In this document: piece after piece, positions 16,327-24,095 of the stretch | How the letters are laid out: each line of letters begins with the position of its first letter | Numbering within the stretch: position 1 is the first letter of the stretch | Assembly (NCBI GenBank): GCA_934869045.1 | Contig: CAKXAF010000003.1 | Location: 1 to 31,773 of the forward strand | Source of the DNA: an uncultured Nitrososphaerota archaeon | Lineage (GTDB): Bacteria > Bacillota > Clostridia > Oscillospirales > Ruminococcaceae | Length of the DNA: 31,773 nucleotides | Direction of reading: 5' to 3' | Made by a program: the position numbers and the translations under genes | The notes under the pieces: generated by a model | What the model was told of the DNA's origin: nothing | Database searches by the model: none | The model's input: the letters and a program-made list of their open reading frames with translations, nothing else

Positions 16327-16332
16327 TATAAT
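16327..16332 (+). promoter_or_regulatory. -10 element upstream of the tandem Gfo/Idh genes
   Basis: A perfect TATAAT lies 32 bp before the first Gfo/Idh start, but no good -35 box is found at 16-18 bp upstream, so an activator or weak promoter is possible. The 11-mer ATTTTCCATGT at 16275-16285 also occurs at 15015-15025 in the ROK promoter and may be a shared regulatory element or chance. Confidence 0.4.
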
Positions 16333-16364
16333 GAAAAAAGCGACTACAACAGGAGGCCCCACCA

Positions 16365-17414
16365 ATGCGTATGGAACCAAAATTGTCCCCGGGCGAATAT
16401 GTCTTTGCGGCAGCCGGCCTGGAGCACGGCCATATTTACGGCATGACCAGCGCCCTTTTAGATGCGGGCGCTACGCTCAAATGGGTTTGGGACCCGGATC
16501 CCGCCAAAATGGACACTTTTCGTGCCAAATTTCCCCAGGCCCGTCCCGCGCGCAGTGAGGAGGAGCTTCTTTCCGACCCGGAGGTGCGTATGGTGGCGGC
16601 CGCCGCTATTCCCAGTGAGCGGTGCGCCTTGGGGATCCGGGTGATGGAGAGCGGTAAGGACTACTTCACGGATAAAACGCCGCTGACGACTCTCGCCCAG
16701 CTGGAGGCGGCAAAGGCAGCTTGTCTCCGGACCGGACGGCGGTATTTCTGCTATTTCAGCGAACGGCTTCATTCGGAAAGTGCCGTTTATGCAGGGGAAC
16801 TGGTTAAAAGCGGTGCCATCGGCCGAGTACTTCAGGTCTTGGGACTGGGGCCTCACCGTTTGACCCCGGAAAGCCGCCCGTCCTGGTTTTTCGACCGCAG
16901 CCGGTACGGCGGAATCCTCTGTGACATCGGCAGCCACCAGATTGAGCAGTTTCTCTACTATACCGGCGCGGAGGACGCTGAGGTCACCCGGAGCCAGATC
17001 GCCAACTATGCCCATCCGGAGACTCCGGAGCTGGACGACTTCGGCGACGCCATGCTGACGGCGGACAACGGCGCGACCAATTACTTCCGGGTAGACTGGT
17101 TCACGCCCGACGGGTTGTCCACCTGGGGTGACGGTCGGACGATTCTTCTGGGCACCAAGGGTTACATCGAGCTGCGAAAATACGTCAACATCGCGGCGGA
17201 TCCTTCCGGGGACCATGTTTTCCTGGTGGACAGCACCGGAGAGCATCACTTTGCTGTGGCCGGTACAGTGGGATTCCCGTTTTTCAGCCAAATGGTCCGG
17301 GATTCTCTGGATGGTACGGAGACGGCGATGACCCAGGCTCATATCTTTAAAGCCGCCGAGCTCTGCGTCAAGGCACAGCTCCAGGCTGTCCGGCTGACAC
17401 AGCCGAAAACTTGA
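16365..17414 (+). CDS. Gfo/Idh/MocA family oxidoreductase
   Basis: 349 residues. The N-terminal dinucleotide fold is less canonical than in its neighbours (AAAGLEHGHIYGM at 15-27 instead of GxGxxG). The active-site lysine appears in DKTP (103-106) where most relatives have EKP. The C-terminal domain keeps YGGILCDIGSHQIEQFLYYTG, the His-containing catalytic helix. The start has an AGGAGG site 8 nt upstream. The protein probably oxidises, reduces or epimerises a sugar or cyclitol with bound or free NAD(P). It abuts a second Gfo/Idh gene (20 bp gap) and follows the ROK regulator. Such tandem pairs often handle successive oxidation and reduction of one ring, as in keto-sugar or inositol chemistry (inference). 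Confidence 0.87.
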   Translation: MRMEPKLSPGEYVFAAAGLEHGHIYGMTSALLDAGATLKWVWDPDPAKMDTFRAKFPQARPARSEEELLSDPEVRMVAAAAIPSERCALGIRVMESGKDYFTDKTPLTTLAQLEAAKAACLRTGRRYFCYFSERLHSESAVYAGELVKSGAIGRVLQVLGLGPHRLTPESRPSWFFDRSRYGGILCDIGSHQIEQFLYYTGAEDAEVTRSQIANYAHPETPELDDFGDAMLTADNGATNYFRVDWFTPDGLSTWGDGRTILLGTKGYIELRKYVNIAADPSGDHVFLVDSTGEHHFAVAGTVGFPFFSQMVRDSLDGTETAMTQAHIFKAAELCVKAQLQAVRLTQPKT

Positions 17415-17434
17415 CAGAGAGGATGGAAAATCAT

Positions 17435-18661
17435 ATGAAACCGATCAAGATTCTGCTGGCCGGCGCCGGCGGGTATGGGAACGTGTATGTGGAGTATTTC
17501 CGTCAGGGACGGATGGAACGGGAAAATGCGCGCCTGGCCGGTGTGGCGGATCCTTTTGCCGAAAAAGCTCCGGGCTATGCCTGGTTTCAGGAGAACAAGA
17601 TCCCGATTTATTCTACGCCTGCGGATTTCTTCCGCGAAAACCAGGCAGACCTGACCATTATTGCAACTCCGACGAATCTCCACAGCCCTTACAGCATTAC
17701 CGCCATGGAAAACGGCTCTCATGTTCTCTGTGAGAAGCCTCTTACCCCTACGCTTCAGGAGCTGGATGCCCTGGAGCAGGAACGGAAGCGCCTTGACAGG
17801 CAGCTGGGCGTAGGCTTCCAATGGTCTTTCAGCCAGACGATGGGCCGCCTGAAGGAGGATATCCTCGCCGGCGTTTACGGCCGTCCCAAGATGCTCAAAA
17901 CCTTCATTTCCTGGCCCCGCGCGTTGTCCTATTACGGCTCCTCCACCTGGAAAGGCCGTGTTCGTGACGGGAAGGGCGGGTATATCCTGGATTCCATCGT
18001 GACCAACGCCGCCGCCCATTACCTTCATAACATCTTTTTCCTTTTGGGTTCCACCATGGAGACTGCCGCTTACCCGGAATGTGTAGAGGCGGAACTTTAC
18101 CGTGCAAAGCAGATCGAGAGCTTCGACACCTGCATCCTGCGGGGCTGTGCCGGCGGCGGCAGGTTCCTCTATGTCGCTTCTCACGCCACCCAGCTGAATC
18201 TTGAGCCTTCTTTTTGTTATGAGTTTGAAAAGGGCACCGTGGTCTTTAATCAGGACGCGCAGGATAACTGTGTAACCGGACGGCTGTCCGACGGCCGCAC
18301 CATTGTGTATGGAGATCCCTTTACCAATGAGGAAATTTTCCAGAAATGCCGGGCGATGCTGGACTACATCCGCACGGGCCAGCTGCCGCGCTGTACCATC
18401 TCTACAGTGAGGCCGCACCTTCTCACCTGCAATGCGGTCTTTGATTACGGCCGCGTGACAGATTTTCCCCATTCCATGCTGGCAGAGGAACACATGGATG
18501 ATCCCAAGAAGGCGAATCTCTGCTGCCCCGGCCTCTATGAAGACCTGCTCTCCTGCTACCAGGATGCCTCTCTCCCATCGGAGAAGGGGTTCCCCTGGAG
18601 TGCCCCTGCTGCCCTCATTCCCGTTGCGGATTACAAAAAGTTCCTGGGCGGCGCATTCTGA
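17435..18661 (+). CDS. Gfo/Idh/MocA family oxidoreductase
   Basis: 408 residues. The Rossmann segment IKILLAGAGGYGNVYVEYF (4-22) has a good glycine pattern, and the catalytic Lys is in CEKPLTPTLQEL. The C-domain has aromatic-rich segments including DSIVTNAAAHYLHNIFFLLG, equivalent to the family His helix. The start is set at ATG 17435, 12 nt after GAGAGG; upstream TTG 17411 overlaps the previous stop and is less likely. It is transcribed with the preceding Gfo/Idh gene and ends just before a long bidirectional terminator. Sequence alone does not reveal the substrate. An inositol, aminosugar or uronate dehydrogenase role would fit the neighbourhood. Confidence 0.88.
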   Translation: MKPIKILLAGAGGYGNVYVEYFRQGRMERENARLAGVADPFAEKAPGYAWFQENKIPIYSTPADFFRENQADLTIIATPTNLHSPYSITAMENGSHVLCEKPLTPTLQELDALEQERKRLDRQLGVGFQWSFSQTMGRLKEDILAGVYGRPKMLKTFISWPRALSYYGSSTWKGRVRDGKGGYILDSIVTNAAAHYLHNIFFLLGSTMETAAYPECVEAELYRAKQIESFDTCILRGCAGGGRFLYVASHATQLNLEPSFCYEFEKGTVVFNQDAQDNCVTGRLSDGRTIVYGDPFTNEEIFQKCRAMLDYIRTGQLPRCTISTVRPHLLTCNAVFDYGRVTDFPHSMLAEEHMDDPKKANLCCPGLYEDLLSCYQDASLPSEKGFPWSAPAALIPVADYKKFLGGAF

Positions 18662-18670
18662 CACAAAAAC

Positions 18671-18713
18671 AAATTTTGGGGCAAGCCCTTTCAAAAGGCT
18701 TGCCCCAAAATTT
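18671..18713. terminator. Bidirectional terminator between Gfo/Idh and rpiR-type genes
   Basis: Perfect 17-bp stem (18671-18687 with 18697-18713), 9-nt loop. T-runs follow on both strands, and both convergent genes stop within 15 bp. The inner sequence GGGGCAAGCC is shared with hairpins at 30664-30686 and 31088-31109, so it belongs to a dispersed repeat family. Confidence 0.92.
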
Positions 18714-18726
18714 TTGCTGTTTTTTG

Positions 18727-19569
18727 TCAATACTTCTTGCCTTGCAGCGCCCGCTCCGTACTCTGAATGGCCGCAATGGCATCCTTGTCCCGGTGCAGGA
18801 TCAAGTAGGCGTAGATGGTATCGATAATCGCCAGCTGAGCGATCCGGGAGTTCATCCCCAGAATTGTGTAGCGCGTTTCCTCCGATGCCGTGTTCAGCAC
18901 CAGGTCGCTCTGTTTGATGATGGGCGATTTGCCCAGGTTGGTGATGCAGATGGTCAGCGCCCCCGCTTCCCTGGCCAGCCGCAGGGCCTCCACCACGTCG
19001 ATGGATGATCCGGAGTGGGAAATGCCGACGGCCACATCCCCGGCCTTTAGGTGGGAGGCCGCAATAGCCTGGAGATGGTTGTCTGTATAAGCCGCCGCAT
19101 CCAGCCCTGCCCGGAGAAATTTGTGCTGAGCGTCCATGGCCACCGCCGCCGAGTTTCCCAGCCCGAAAAGCGCGATCCGTCCCGCCGCCATGATCCGCTG
19201 GGCGGCCTCTTCCAGCATGATGCCGTTGAGCACCTTTTTGGTATGCTCCAGAGAACTGTAGATGTTTCCGCAGGCCTTGGTGAAGAGCTCGGCGCAGGAG
19301 TCCTCCCGGGTCATTCCTTCGTTTAAGGTGGTGGAACCATCCGCCGTTTCCTGCGCGATGGAAATTTTCAGTTCCTGATATCCCACCAGCCCCAGCCGTC
19401 GGGAAAAGCGCACGATAGTGGCTTCTCCGCAGCCGCATTTTTCCGCCAGCTCGCTGATGGACAAACGGATCAGCTCCCGCTGGTTTTCCAGGATCCAGTC
19501 GGCAATCTTCTTCTCTCCCCGGCCCATGTCCGGATACATGGATTTGATGCGCAGCACAATATTGTTCAT
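18727..19569 (-). CDS. RpiR-family transcriptional regulator (HTH plus SIS domain)
   Basis: 280 residues. The N-terminal RpiR-type helix-turn-helix (about 14-60) contains LSISELAEKCGCGEATIVRFSRRLG, and the SIS domain (about 105-240) contains MAAGRIALFGLGNSA and VGISHSGSSIDVVEALRLA, which bind phosphosugars. The reading frame is open far upstream because of the opposite-strand oxidase gene. The start at 19569 is chosen because the promoter at 19625-19653 places transcription near 19618 and the protein then begins like other RpiR members. The ribosome site (CAGGGG) is weak. It diverges from the five-gene FAD oxidase to iolB operon, so it probably senses a phosphorylated intermediate of that pathway, such as the kinase product. 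Confidence 0.92.
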   Translation of the reverse strand: MNNIVLRIKSMYPDMGRGEKKIADWILENQRELIRLSISELAEKCGCGEATIVRFSRRLGLVGYQELKISIAQETADGSTTLNEGMTREDSCAELFTKACGNIYSSLEHTKKVLNGIMLEEAAQRIMAAGRIALFGLGNSAAVAMDAQHKFLRAGLDAAAYTDNHLQAIAASHLKAGDVAVGISHSGSSIDVVEALRLAREAGALTICITNLGKSPIIKQSDLVLNTASEETRYTILGMNSRIAQLAIIDTIYAYLILHRDKDAIAAIQSTERALQGKKY

Positions 19570-19624
19570 CGGCCCCTGCTTTCCGGGGAATCCCTTCCCC
19601 AAAACGAAGTTTAATTTCATTTTC

Positions 19625-19653
19625 ATTGTAGCTTTTTCTAGGGAAGTTGTCAA
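19625..19653 (-). promoter_or_regulatory. Promoter of the RpiR-type gene
   Basis: On the minus strand, a perfect TTGACA (19648-19653), a 17-bp spacer and TACAAT (19625-19630). The position rules out the ATG at 19626 as start codon. Confidence 0.8.
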
Positions 19654-19656
19654 GAA

Positions 19657-19671
19657 CGAAAATAATTTTCG
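19657..19671. promoter_or_regulatory. Palindrome between divergent promoters, putative RpiR operator
   Basis: CGAAAAT, A, ATTTTCG is a perfect dyad in an AT-rich gap. It sits 3 bp upstream of the rpiR -35 box and 7 bp upstream of the oxidase operon -35 box, the position expected for a switch controlling both. RpiR sites often contain GAAA/TTTC half-sites. Confidence 0.6.
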
Positions 19672-19678
19672 AAAAGTA

Positions 19679-19707
19679 TTGAAATTTATTTTTGAATATG
19701 ATAATAT
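19679..19707 (+). promoter_or_regulatory. Probable promoter of the FAD oxidase to iolB operon
   Basis: TTGAAA (19679-19684), a 17-bp spacer and TAATAT (19702-19707), about 37 bp before the first start codon. The -10 is imperfect and alternatives overlap (GATAAT at 19700-19705), so the exact boxes are uncertain. Confidence 0.5.
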
Positions 19708-19743
19708 AAAATTGAAAATTAACTCTGAAAAGGAGAGGGCGGT

Positions 19744-21168
19744 ATGCAACTCAAAGGATTCATGTTCGATATGATCCAGAATGAGCTGGAGGACGCGGTT
19801 GGCCGGGAGAATTGTTCGACCCGGGAAGCGGATAAGCTGGTCCACGGCGTCGACTACTACTGGCTGTCCAGGATGTGGGCGGATCGGGGGATGACTCCGC
19901 CGGAGGCGGATATCATTGTCTGCCCCAAGGATGCCAAAGAGGTCTCCAGCATTCTGAAGATCGCCAACTACTACAAAATGCCGGTGACCACCTGGGGGGG
20001 CGGCGGCGGCACCCAGGGCGGCGCGCTGCCCCTGGCCGGCGGCATCGTTCTGGACACCAAGCGGATGAACGAGATCACTGAGTTCAACACCGATTCCATG
20101 TATATGGAATCCGGCACCGGCGCCATCCATACCCATCTGGAGTGGTATGCCAATGAGCGGGGCTATGCCACCATGCACTATCCCAGCTCCCAGAACTGCT
20201 CTACTCTGGGCGGCTTTCTGGCCCATCGGGGCATCGGCGTGGTTTCCACCAAATACGGCAAGATCGATGACATGTGCCTGAGCATGGAGGTCGTCCTTCC
20301 CAACGGCGACATTATCAACACCTCCCCGGTGCCCAAGCACGCCGCGGGCCCAGACCTGAATCAGATTTTCATCGGCTCCGAGGGCACTCTGGGCGTGATC
20401 ACCAAGGCTCAGATGCGCATCTACGCCCAGCCCGAAACCCGCTGGTTCCGCGCCTTCCTCTTTCAGGACCTGACCAGCGCCTTCGCCGCCGGGCGGGAGC
20501 TGCTGACCAAGATCAAGCCCTCCTGTATGCGCCTTTATGACGAGGCGGAGACCATGTCTCTCATCAAAAAGATCGTCGGCGTGGAGCGCAGGGGTGCTTT
20601 CATGAACCTGGCTTTGGAAGGCATGAAGGACATCGTTGCCGTGGAGCAGAAGGTCCTTTTTGACACCTTCTCCAAATACGGCGCCGAGGACCTGGGCAGT
20701 GAGTACGGCGAGAAGTGGTGGAAGGAGAAGATCACCTTCTTCTATCCCGGCCACATGATGGATATCCCCCAGATGTTCGGCACCATGGACTCCATCGCTA
20801 CCTACTCGAATATCGAAAAGATCTACTGGGCTATGAAAGAGGCCGTTGAAACCAACTTCCCCATGGCGCGGTTCATCGCCCACTTCTCTCATTGGTATGA
20901 GTGGGGAGCCATGATTTACGACCGCTTTATTGTGGATAATCCTCCCCAGGATCCCCACGAGGCATTGCGCTTACATAATCAAATCTGGTATACTGGAGTC
21001 AGAGCGGCCCTGGCCAATGGCGGCGTGGTCAATGATCACCACGGTGTCGGCGTCAAGCTGGGCAAGCTGATGAAAGAACAGTACGGCCCCGCCATGCAGG
21101 TCCTGGAGGGCATCAAGCGGCAGTTGGACCCCAACGGCATCATGAACCCCTACAAACTGGGACTGTAA
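19744..21168 (+). CDS. GlcD-like FAD-binding oxidase/dehydrogenase
   Basis: 474 residues, typical of the glycolate oxidase GlcD/D-lactate dehydrogenase/alkyl-DHAP synthase superfamily. The PCMH-type FAD domain spans about 50-230, with the flavin loop VTTWGGGGGTQGGA (81-94), a SSQNCSTLGG segment and GSEGTLGVITKAQMRI. The C-terminal FAD-linked oxidase cap (about 240-474) ends with VVNDHHGVGVKLGKLM, containing the paired active-site histidines, and the DPNGIMNP tail. It oxidises an alpha-hydroxy acid or related polyol acid and passes electrons to a partner. The next gene encodes a two-cluster Fe-S protein like GlcF, and a fused ETF is encoded 6.6 kb downstream. It begins the operon, with AAGGAGAG as ribosome site. 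Confidence 0.9.
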   Translation: MQLKGFMFDMIQNELEDAVGRENCSTREADKLVHGVDYYWLSRMWADRGMTPPEADIIVCPKDAKEVSSILKIANYYKMPVTTWGGGGGTQGGALPLAGGIVLDTKRMNEITEFNTDSMYMESGTGAIHTHLEWYANERGYATMHYPSSQNCSTLGGFLAHRGIGVVSTKYGKIDDMCLSMEVVLPNGDIINTSPVPKHAAGPDLNQIFIGSEGTLGVITKAQMRIYAQPETRWFRAFLFQDLTSAFAAGRELLTKIKPSCMRLYDEAETMSLIKKIVGVERRGAFMNLALEGMKDIVAVEQKVLFDTFSKYGAEDLGSEYGEKWWKEKITFFYPGHMMDIPQMFGTMDSIATYSNIEKIYWAMKEAVETNFPMARFIAHFSHWYEWGAMIYDRFIVDNPPQDPHEALRLHNQIWYTGVRAALANGGVVNDHHGVGVKLGKLMKEQYGPAMQVLEGIKRQLDPNGIMNPYKLGL

Positions 21169-21181
21169 GGAGGCGGACAGC

Positions 21182-22270
21182 ATGTATTTTACCGAAAACG
21201 ACAAGCACACCATTGATAACTGCCGGTTCTGCTTTATGTGCCGGCACGTCTGCCCCGTGGGGATGGTCACCGGCAGCGAGGCCAATAACGCCCGGGCCCG
21301 GGCTGAATTGATCTCCCTGGTCAACCGGGGCTTCGCCTATACCCCCGATATCGCCGAGGTGGTCTACGAGTGCGCCCTCTGCGGCGCCTGTACCACCCAG
21401 TGCTGCACGGGCTTTGACCCGCTGCCCTTCACCAAACACGCCCGGATGGAAGCGCTGGCCCAGGGCGTCGCCCCCGCCTATGTCAATGACCTTCTGGATA
21501 AAATCGAGGCGGAAGGCGCCGCATATGCGCCGGTCTCTGATCCGGAGCTGATGGCTGAGTTAGCCGGCCTGCCGGAACAGGCGGAAATCCTGCTGTTTCT
21601 GGGCAATGCCGCTTCGGTCTGTCCGGAAAGCGCCGTAGCTGCTGTGCGTCTGCTGAAAAAATCCGGCGTGTCCTTTGCTGTGATGAAGGAGGAACCGGAC
21701 TGCGGCATGGATTTGGCTGATCTCATGGGCCCTGCCGAGGAAGCCCGCCAGGCCATCCTCGCCGCCGCGGAAAAAATCAACGCCTTCGGGGCCAAGACCA
21801 TCGTCCCCCTGTCTCCGGACAGCGCCAAGGCCTTCCTGCGGGAATACCGGGAGTGGGGCGCGGAGCTGAAAGCGGAAGTCAAAACCTTCCCCGCTTTCCT
21901 GGTGGAATTGTGGAAATCCGGCGCGTTGAATTTCCAAAAGACCGGGGAAACCGTCACCTATCAGGATCCCTTCCGTCTGGCCCGGGAGCTTCATGAGACC
22001 GAGGCCCCCCGGCAGCTCATCGCCGCCTGCGCGGAACTGCGGGAGATGTACCGCCATGGCGAGGAAGCGATCAGCTGCGGTGAAGGCACCATCGGCCTTT
22101 ACCGCCCCGATCTGACGGAAAAAATGGCCGCCCGCCGGATGCAGGAGGCGGTCTCCACCGGCGCGTCCGCCGTGATTACGGCCTGCCCCACATCCTGCAC
22201 CGCTCTGCGCAGCGCGGGCGGGCTTCCGGTAAAGCCTCTGGAGGTATTCCTGCTGGAGCACACCTGCTGA
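21182..22270 (+). CDS. GlcF/HdrD-like iron-sulfur protein with degenerate CCG domain
   Basis: 362 residues. Two ferredoxin-type [4Fe-4S] motifs are visible: Cys14, 17, 20 and 24 (CRFCFMCRHVCP) and Cys64, 67, 70 and 74 (CALCGACTTQC). The remainder resembles the CCG domain of GlcF, LldE and HdrB. The usual HDPC block reads TYQDPFRLAR, with Phe replacing the cysteine. DCGMD and ACPTSC retain some cysteines, so the special cubane site is probably incomplete. It starts 13 bp after the oxidase with a strong AAGGAGG site and should relay electrons from that flavoprotein. No membrane segment is visible, so the acceptor is probably soluble, for instance ferredoxin or ETF. Confidence 0.88.
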   Translation: MYFTENDKHTIDNCRFCFMCRHVCPVGMVTGSEANNARARAELISLVNRGFAYTPDIAEVVYECALCGACTTQCCTGFDPLPFTKHARMEALAQGVAPAYVNDLLDKIEAEGAAYAPVSDPELMAELAGLPEQAEILLFLGNAASVCPESAVAAVRLLKKSGVSFAVMKEEPDCGMDLADLMGPAEEARQAILAAAEKINAFGAKTIVPLSPDSAKAFLREYREWGAELKAEVKTFPAFLVELWKSGALNFQKTGETVTYQDPFRLARELHETEAPRQLIAACAELREMYRHGEEAISCGEGTIGLYRPDLTEKMAARRMQEAVSTGASAVITACPTSCTALRSAGGLPVKPLEVFLLEHTC

Positions 22271-22297
22271 CACTTGGACGAAAGGACGGAACCTCTC

Positions 22298-23128
22298 ATG
22301 AGCCTTGTCAATCTGGGAGAAATCCTCTCCCTTGCCAAAGGAAAAAACGCGGCTGTTCCCGCGTTCAACTGCTATAATATGGAGACGGTCAAGGGCGTCA
22401 TTGCCGCCGCAGAGGAGGCCAACGCCCCAGTCATCCTCCAGGGCTACAGCCGCCTTTTTGACGGTGACGACGGCTACTACCTGGCTGCGCTGGCTTTGGC
22501 TGCCGCCAGGAAAGCCAACGTCCCCGTCTGCTTCCACCTGGATCACGGCGCGGGCAAGCCCGAGGTGATCCGGGCTCTGCGCTGGGGCTGCACCGGCGTG
22601 ATGCTGGACAATTCTTCCCTCCCGCTGGAAGAGAATATCGCCGCCACCCGGGAGGCCGTGGAGCTCTGTGCTGCGTCCGGCGTCCCTATGGAGGGCGAGC
22701 TGGGCCATATCGGCGCGGCCAAGGATGGCGTTTCTGCGGAGCACACCAAGACCGACGAAGCGGTCCGCTTCGTAAAGGAGACCGGCGTAGCGGCTCTGGC
22801 GATCCTGGTGGGCACCGCCCACGGCCGGTACAAACAGGCCCCAGTCCTGAATATCGGCCGCATCCGGGAGATTGCGGAAGCCACCGGCGCCCCTCTGGTG
22901 CTTCACGGCGGCTCCGGCGTCCCCGATGAACAAATTCAGGCGGCGGTGGAGGCTGGCATCAAGAAAATCAACTTTGGCACCGATTTGTGCTACTCCTTCC
23001 TGGATGAGGTTTTCGCCACCTCCCGGGATCTGGTCGCCATCGACCTGTTCATGCGCGGCCCCGTGGACGCGGTCAAAGCCTTCGCGCTGGAGAAGATTCG
23101 TCTCCTTCACGCGGATGCGGTGCTGTAA
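22298..23128 (+). CDS. Class II ketose-bisphosphate aldolase, IolJ-like by context
   Basis: 276 residues. Catalytic and zinc residues are in VCFHLDHG (77-84; Asp82, His83), MEGELGHIG (131-139), GTAHGRYK (172-179) and VLHGGSGVPD (201-210), and the phosphate site is IKKINFGTDL. ATG 22298 is preferred to the in-frame TTG 22274; GAAAGGACGG precedes it. The next two genes are a PfkB kinase and IolB. In inositol catabolism IolB makes 2-deoxy-5-keto-gluconate, IolC phosphorylates it, and the class II aldolase IolJ cleaves it to DHAP and malonate semialdehyde. That assignment is context-based; fructose or tagatose bisphosphate remain possible. It differs clearly from the aldolase at 12568. Confidence 0.88.
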   Translation: MSLVNLGEILSLAKGKNAAVPAFNCYNMETVKGVIAAAEEANAPVILQGYSRLFDGDDGYYLAALALAAARKANVPVCFHLDHGAGKPEVIRALRWGCTGVMLDNSSLPLEENIAATREAVELCAASGVPMEGELGHIGAAKDGVSAEHTKTDEAVRFVKETGVAALAILVGTAHGRYKQAPVLNIGRIREIAEATGAPLVLHGGSGVPDEQIQAAVEAGIKKINFGTDLCYSFLDEVFATSRDLVAIDLFMRGPVDAVKAFALEKIRLLHADAVL

Positions 23129-23139
23129 GGAGGAAGATT

Positions 23140-24060
23140 ATGGCCAGAATCGTGGGAATTGGCGCGGCGGTCTGTGACACCCTGTTGGTCACGGACGGCT
23201 TTCCGCCGGAGGATACCAAAAGGAGGGCGGAAAGCACCGCCCAGAGCGGAGGCGGTCCCTGCGCCACCGGCCTGGTGGCCGCTGCCAAACTGGGGGAATC
23301 AGCCGCCTTTCTCGGCAACCTGACCGACGACCCAGGGGGAGCCTTTCTGCTGGCGGATTTCGGTCGTTACGGGGTAGATGCCTCTCTGGCCCGGATCCGG
23401 CCGGGGTATCGTTCCTTTACCTCCTATATCATCCTCAACAAGCAGGCCGCCACCCGCACCTGCATCTTCGACCGGGGAACCCTCCCCGGCACCGTTCTGG
23501 ATGAAGCGCAGAAGCGGGCGATCCGGGACGCGGAGATTCTGATGGTGGACGGAAACGACCTGGCCTGCGCTGTGGAAGCGGCAAAAATCGCCCGGGAAAG
23601 CGGGACTAGAGTCCTTTACGATGCGGGCGGCCTTTATGAAGGGATCGAGGCGCTGCTGCCCTATGCGGATTATCTGATTCCGTCGGAGGAGTTTGCTCTG
23701 GGTCTCACCCGCTGCGCCTCTGCGGAGGAGGCTGCCCGGGAGCTTTACCGGCGGTATTCCCCGGACGCGGTGGTCATTACCCAGGGCAAGCGGGGCGGCA
23801 TCTGCTTCGACGGAACCGCGCTGCGGTCCTACCCAATTTATCCGGCGGAGGTGGTGGATTCCAACGGCGCGGGGGATGTTTTCCACGGCGCTTTTGCCGC
23901 CGCTCTTTGCAAGGGGTACGATCTTATCACCTGCTGTCACTTTTCCAGCGCGGTGTCGGGACTGAAGTGCGCCAAACTGGGAGCCCGGGACGGTGCGCCC
24001 GGCTTTGAGGCGGTTACCGCCTATCTTGCGGAGAATGCGGATTTGTGGGAATCCCGCTGA
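23140..24060 (+). CDS. PfkB-family carbohydrate kinase, possible IolC function
   Basis: 306 residues with the ribokinase signatures QSGGGPCATGLVAAAKLG (35-52) and NGAGDVFHGAF (242-252, catalytic Asp246). It lies 11 bp after the aldolase and 35 bp before iolB, so a 5-keto-2-deoxygluconate kinase role (IolC) is likely. The protein is shorter than classical IolC and lacks its typical N-terminal sequence, so it may be a convergent replacement or act on a related keto-sugar acid. An AAGGAGGAAG ribosome site is present. It shows only modest similarity to the kinase at 13986, suggesting a different substrate. Confidence 0.88.
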   Translation: MARIVGIGAAVCDTLLVTDGFPPEDTKRRAESTAQSGGGPCATGLVAAAKLGESAAFLGNLTDDPGGAFLLADFGRYGVDASLARIRPGYRSFTSYIILNKQAATRTCIFDRGTLPGTVLDEAQKRAIRDAEILMVDGNDLACAVEAAKIARESGTRVLYDAGGLYEGIEALLPYADYLIPSEEFALGLTRCASAEEAARELYRRYSPDAVVITQGKRGGICFDGTALRSYPIYPAEVVDSNGAGDVFHGAFAAALCKGYDLITCCHFSSAVSGLKCAKLGARDGAPGFEAVTAYLAENADLWESR

Positions 24061-24095
24061 TTCGATCAGAAATTTTTAGGAAAGGATGACCTAAT

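Noticed and set aside
17339..19438. 699-residue open frame on the minus strand
   Set aside because: It crosses a strong bidirectional terminator and lies opposite a Gfo/Idh gene; the real minus-strand gene in the overlap is the RpiR regulator in another frame.
19570..20958. Upstream extension of the RpiR reading frame to 743 residues
   Set aside because: The extension is antisense to the FAD oxidase and passes through the rpiR promoter; only the last 280 residues match the family.
21560..23110. 516-residue open frame on the minus strand
   Set aside because: It is antisense to the Fe-S protein and aldolase genes and has no family features.
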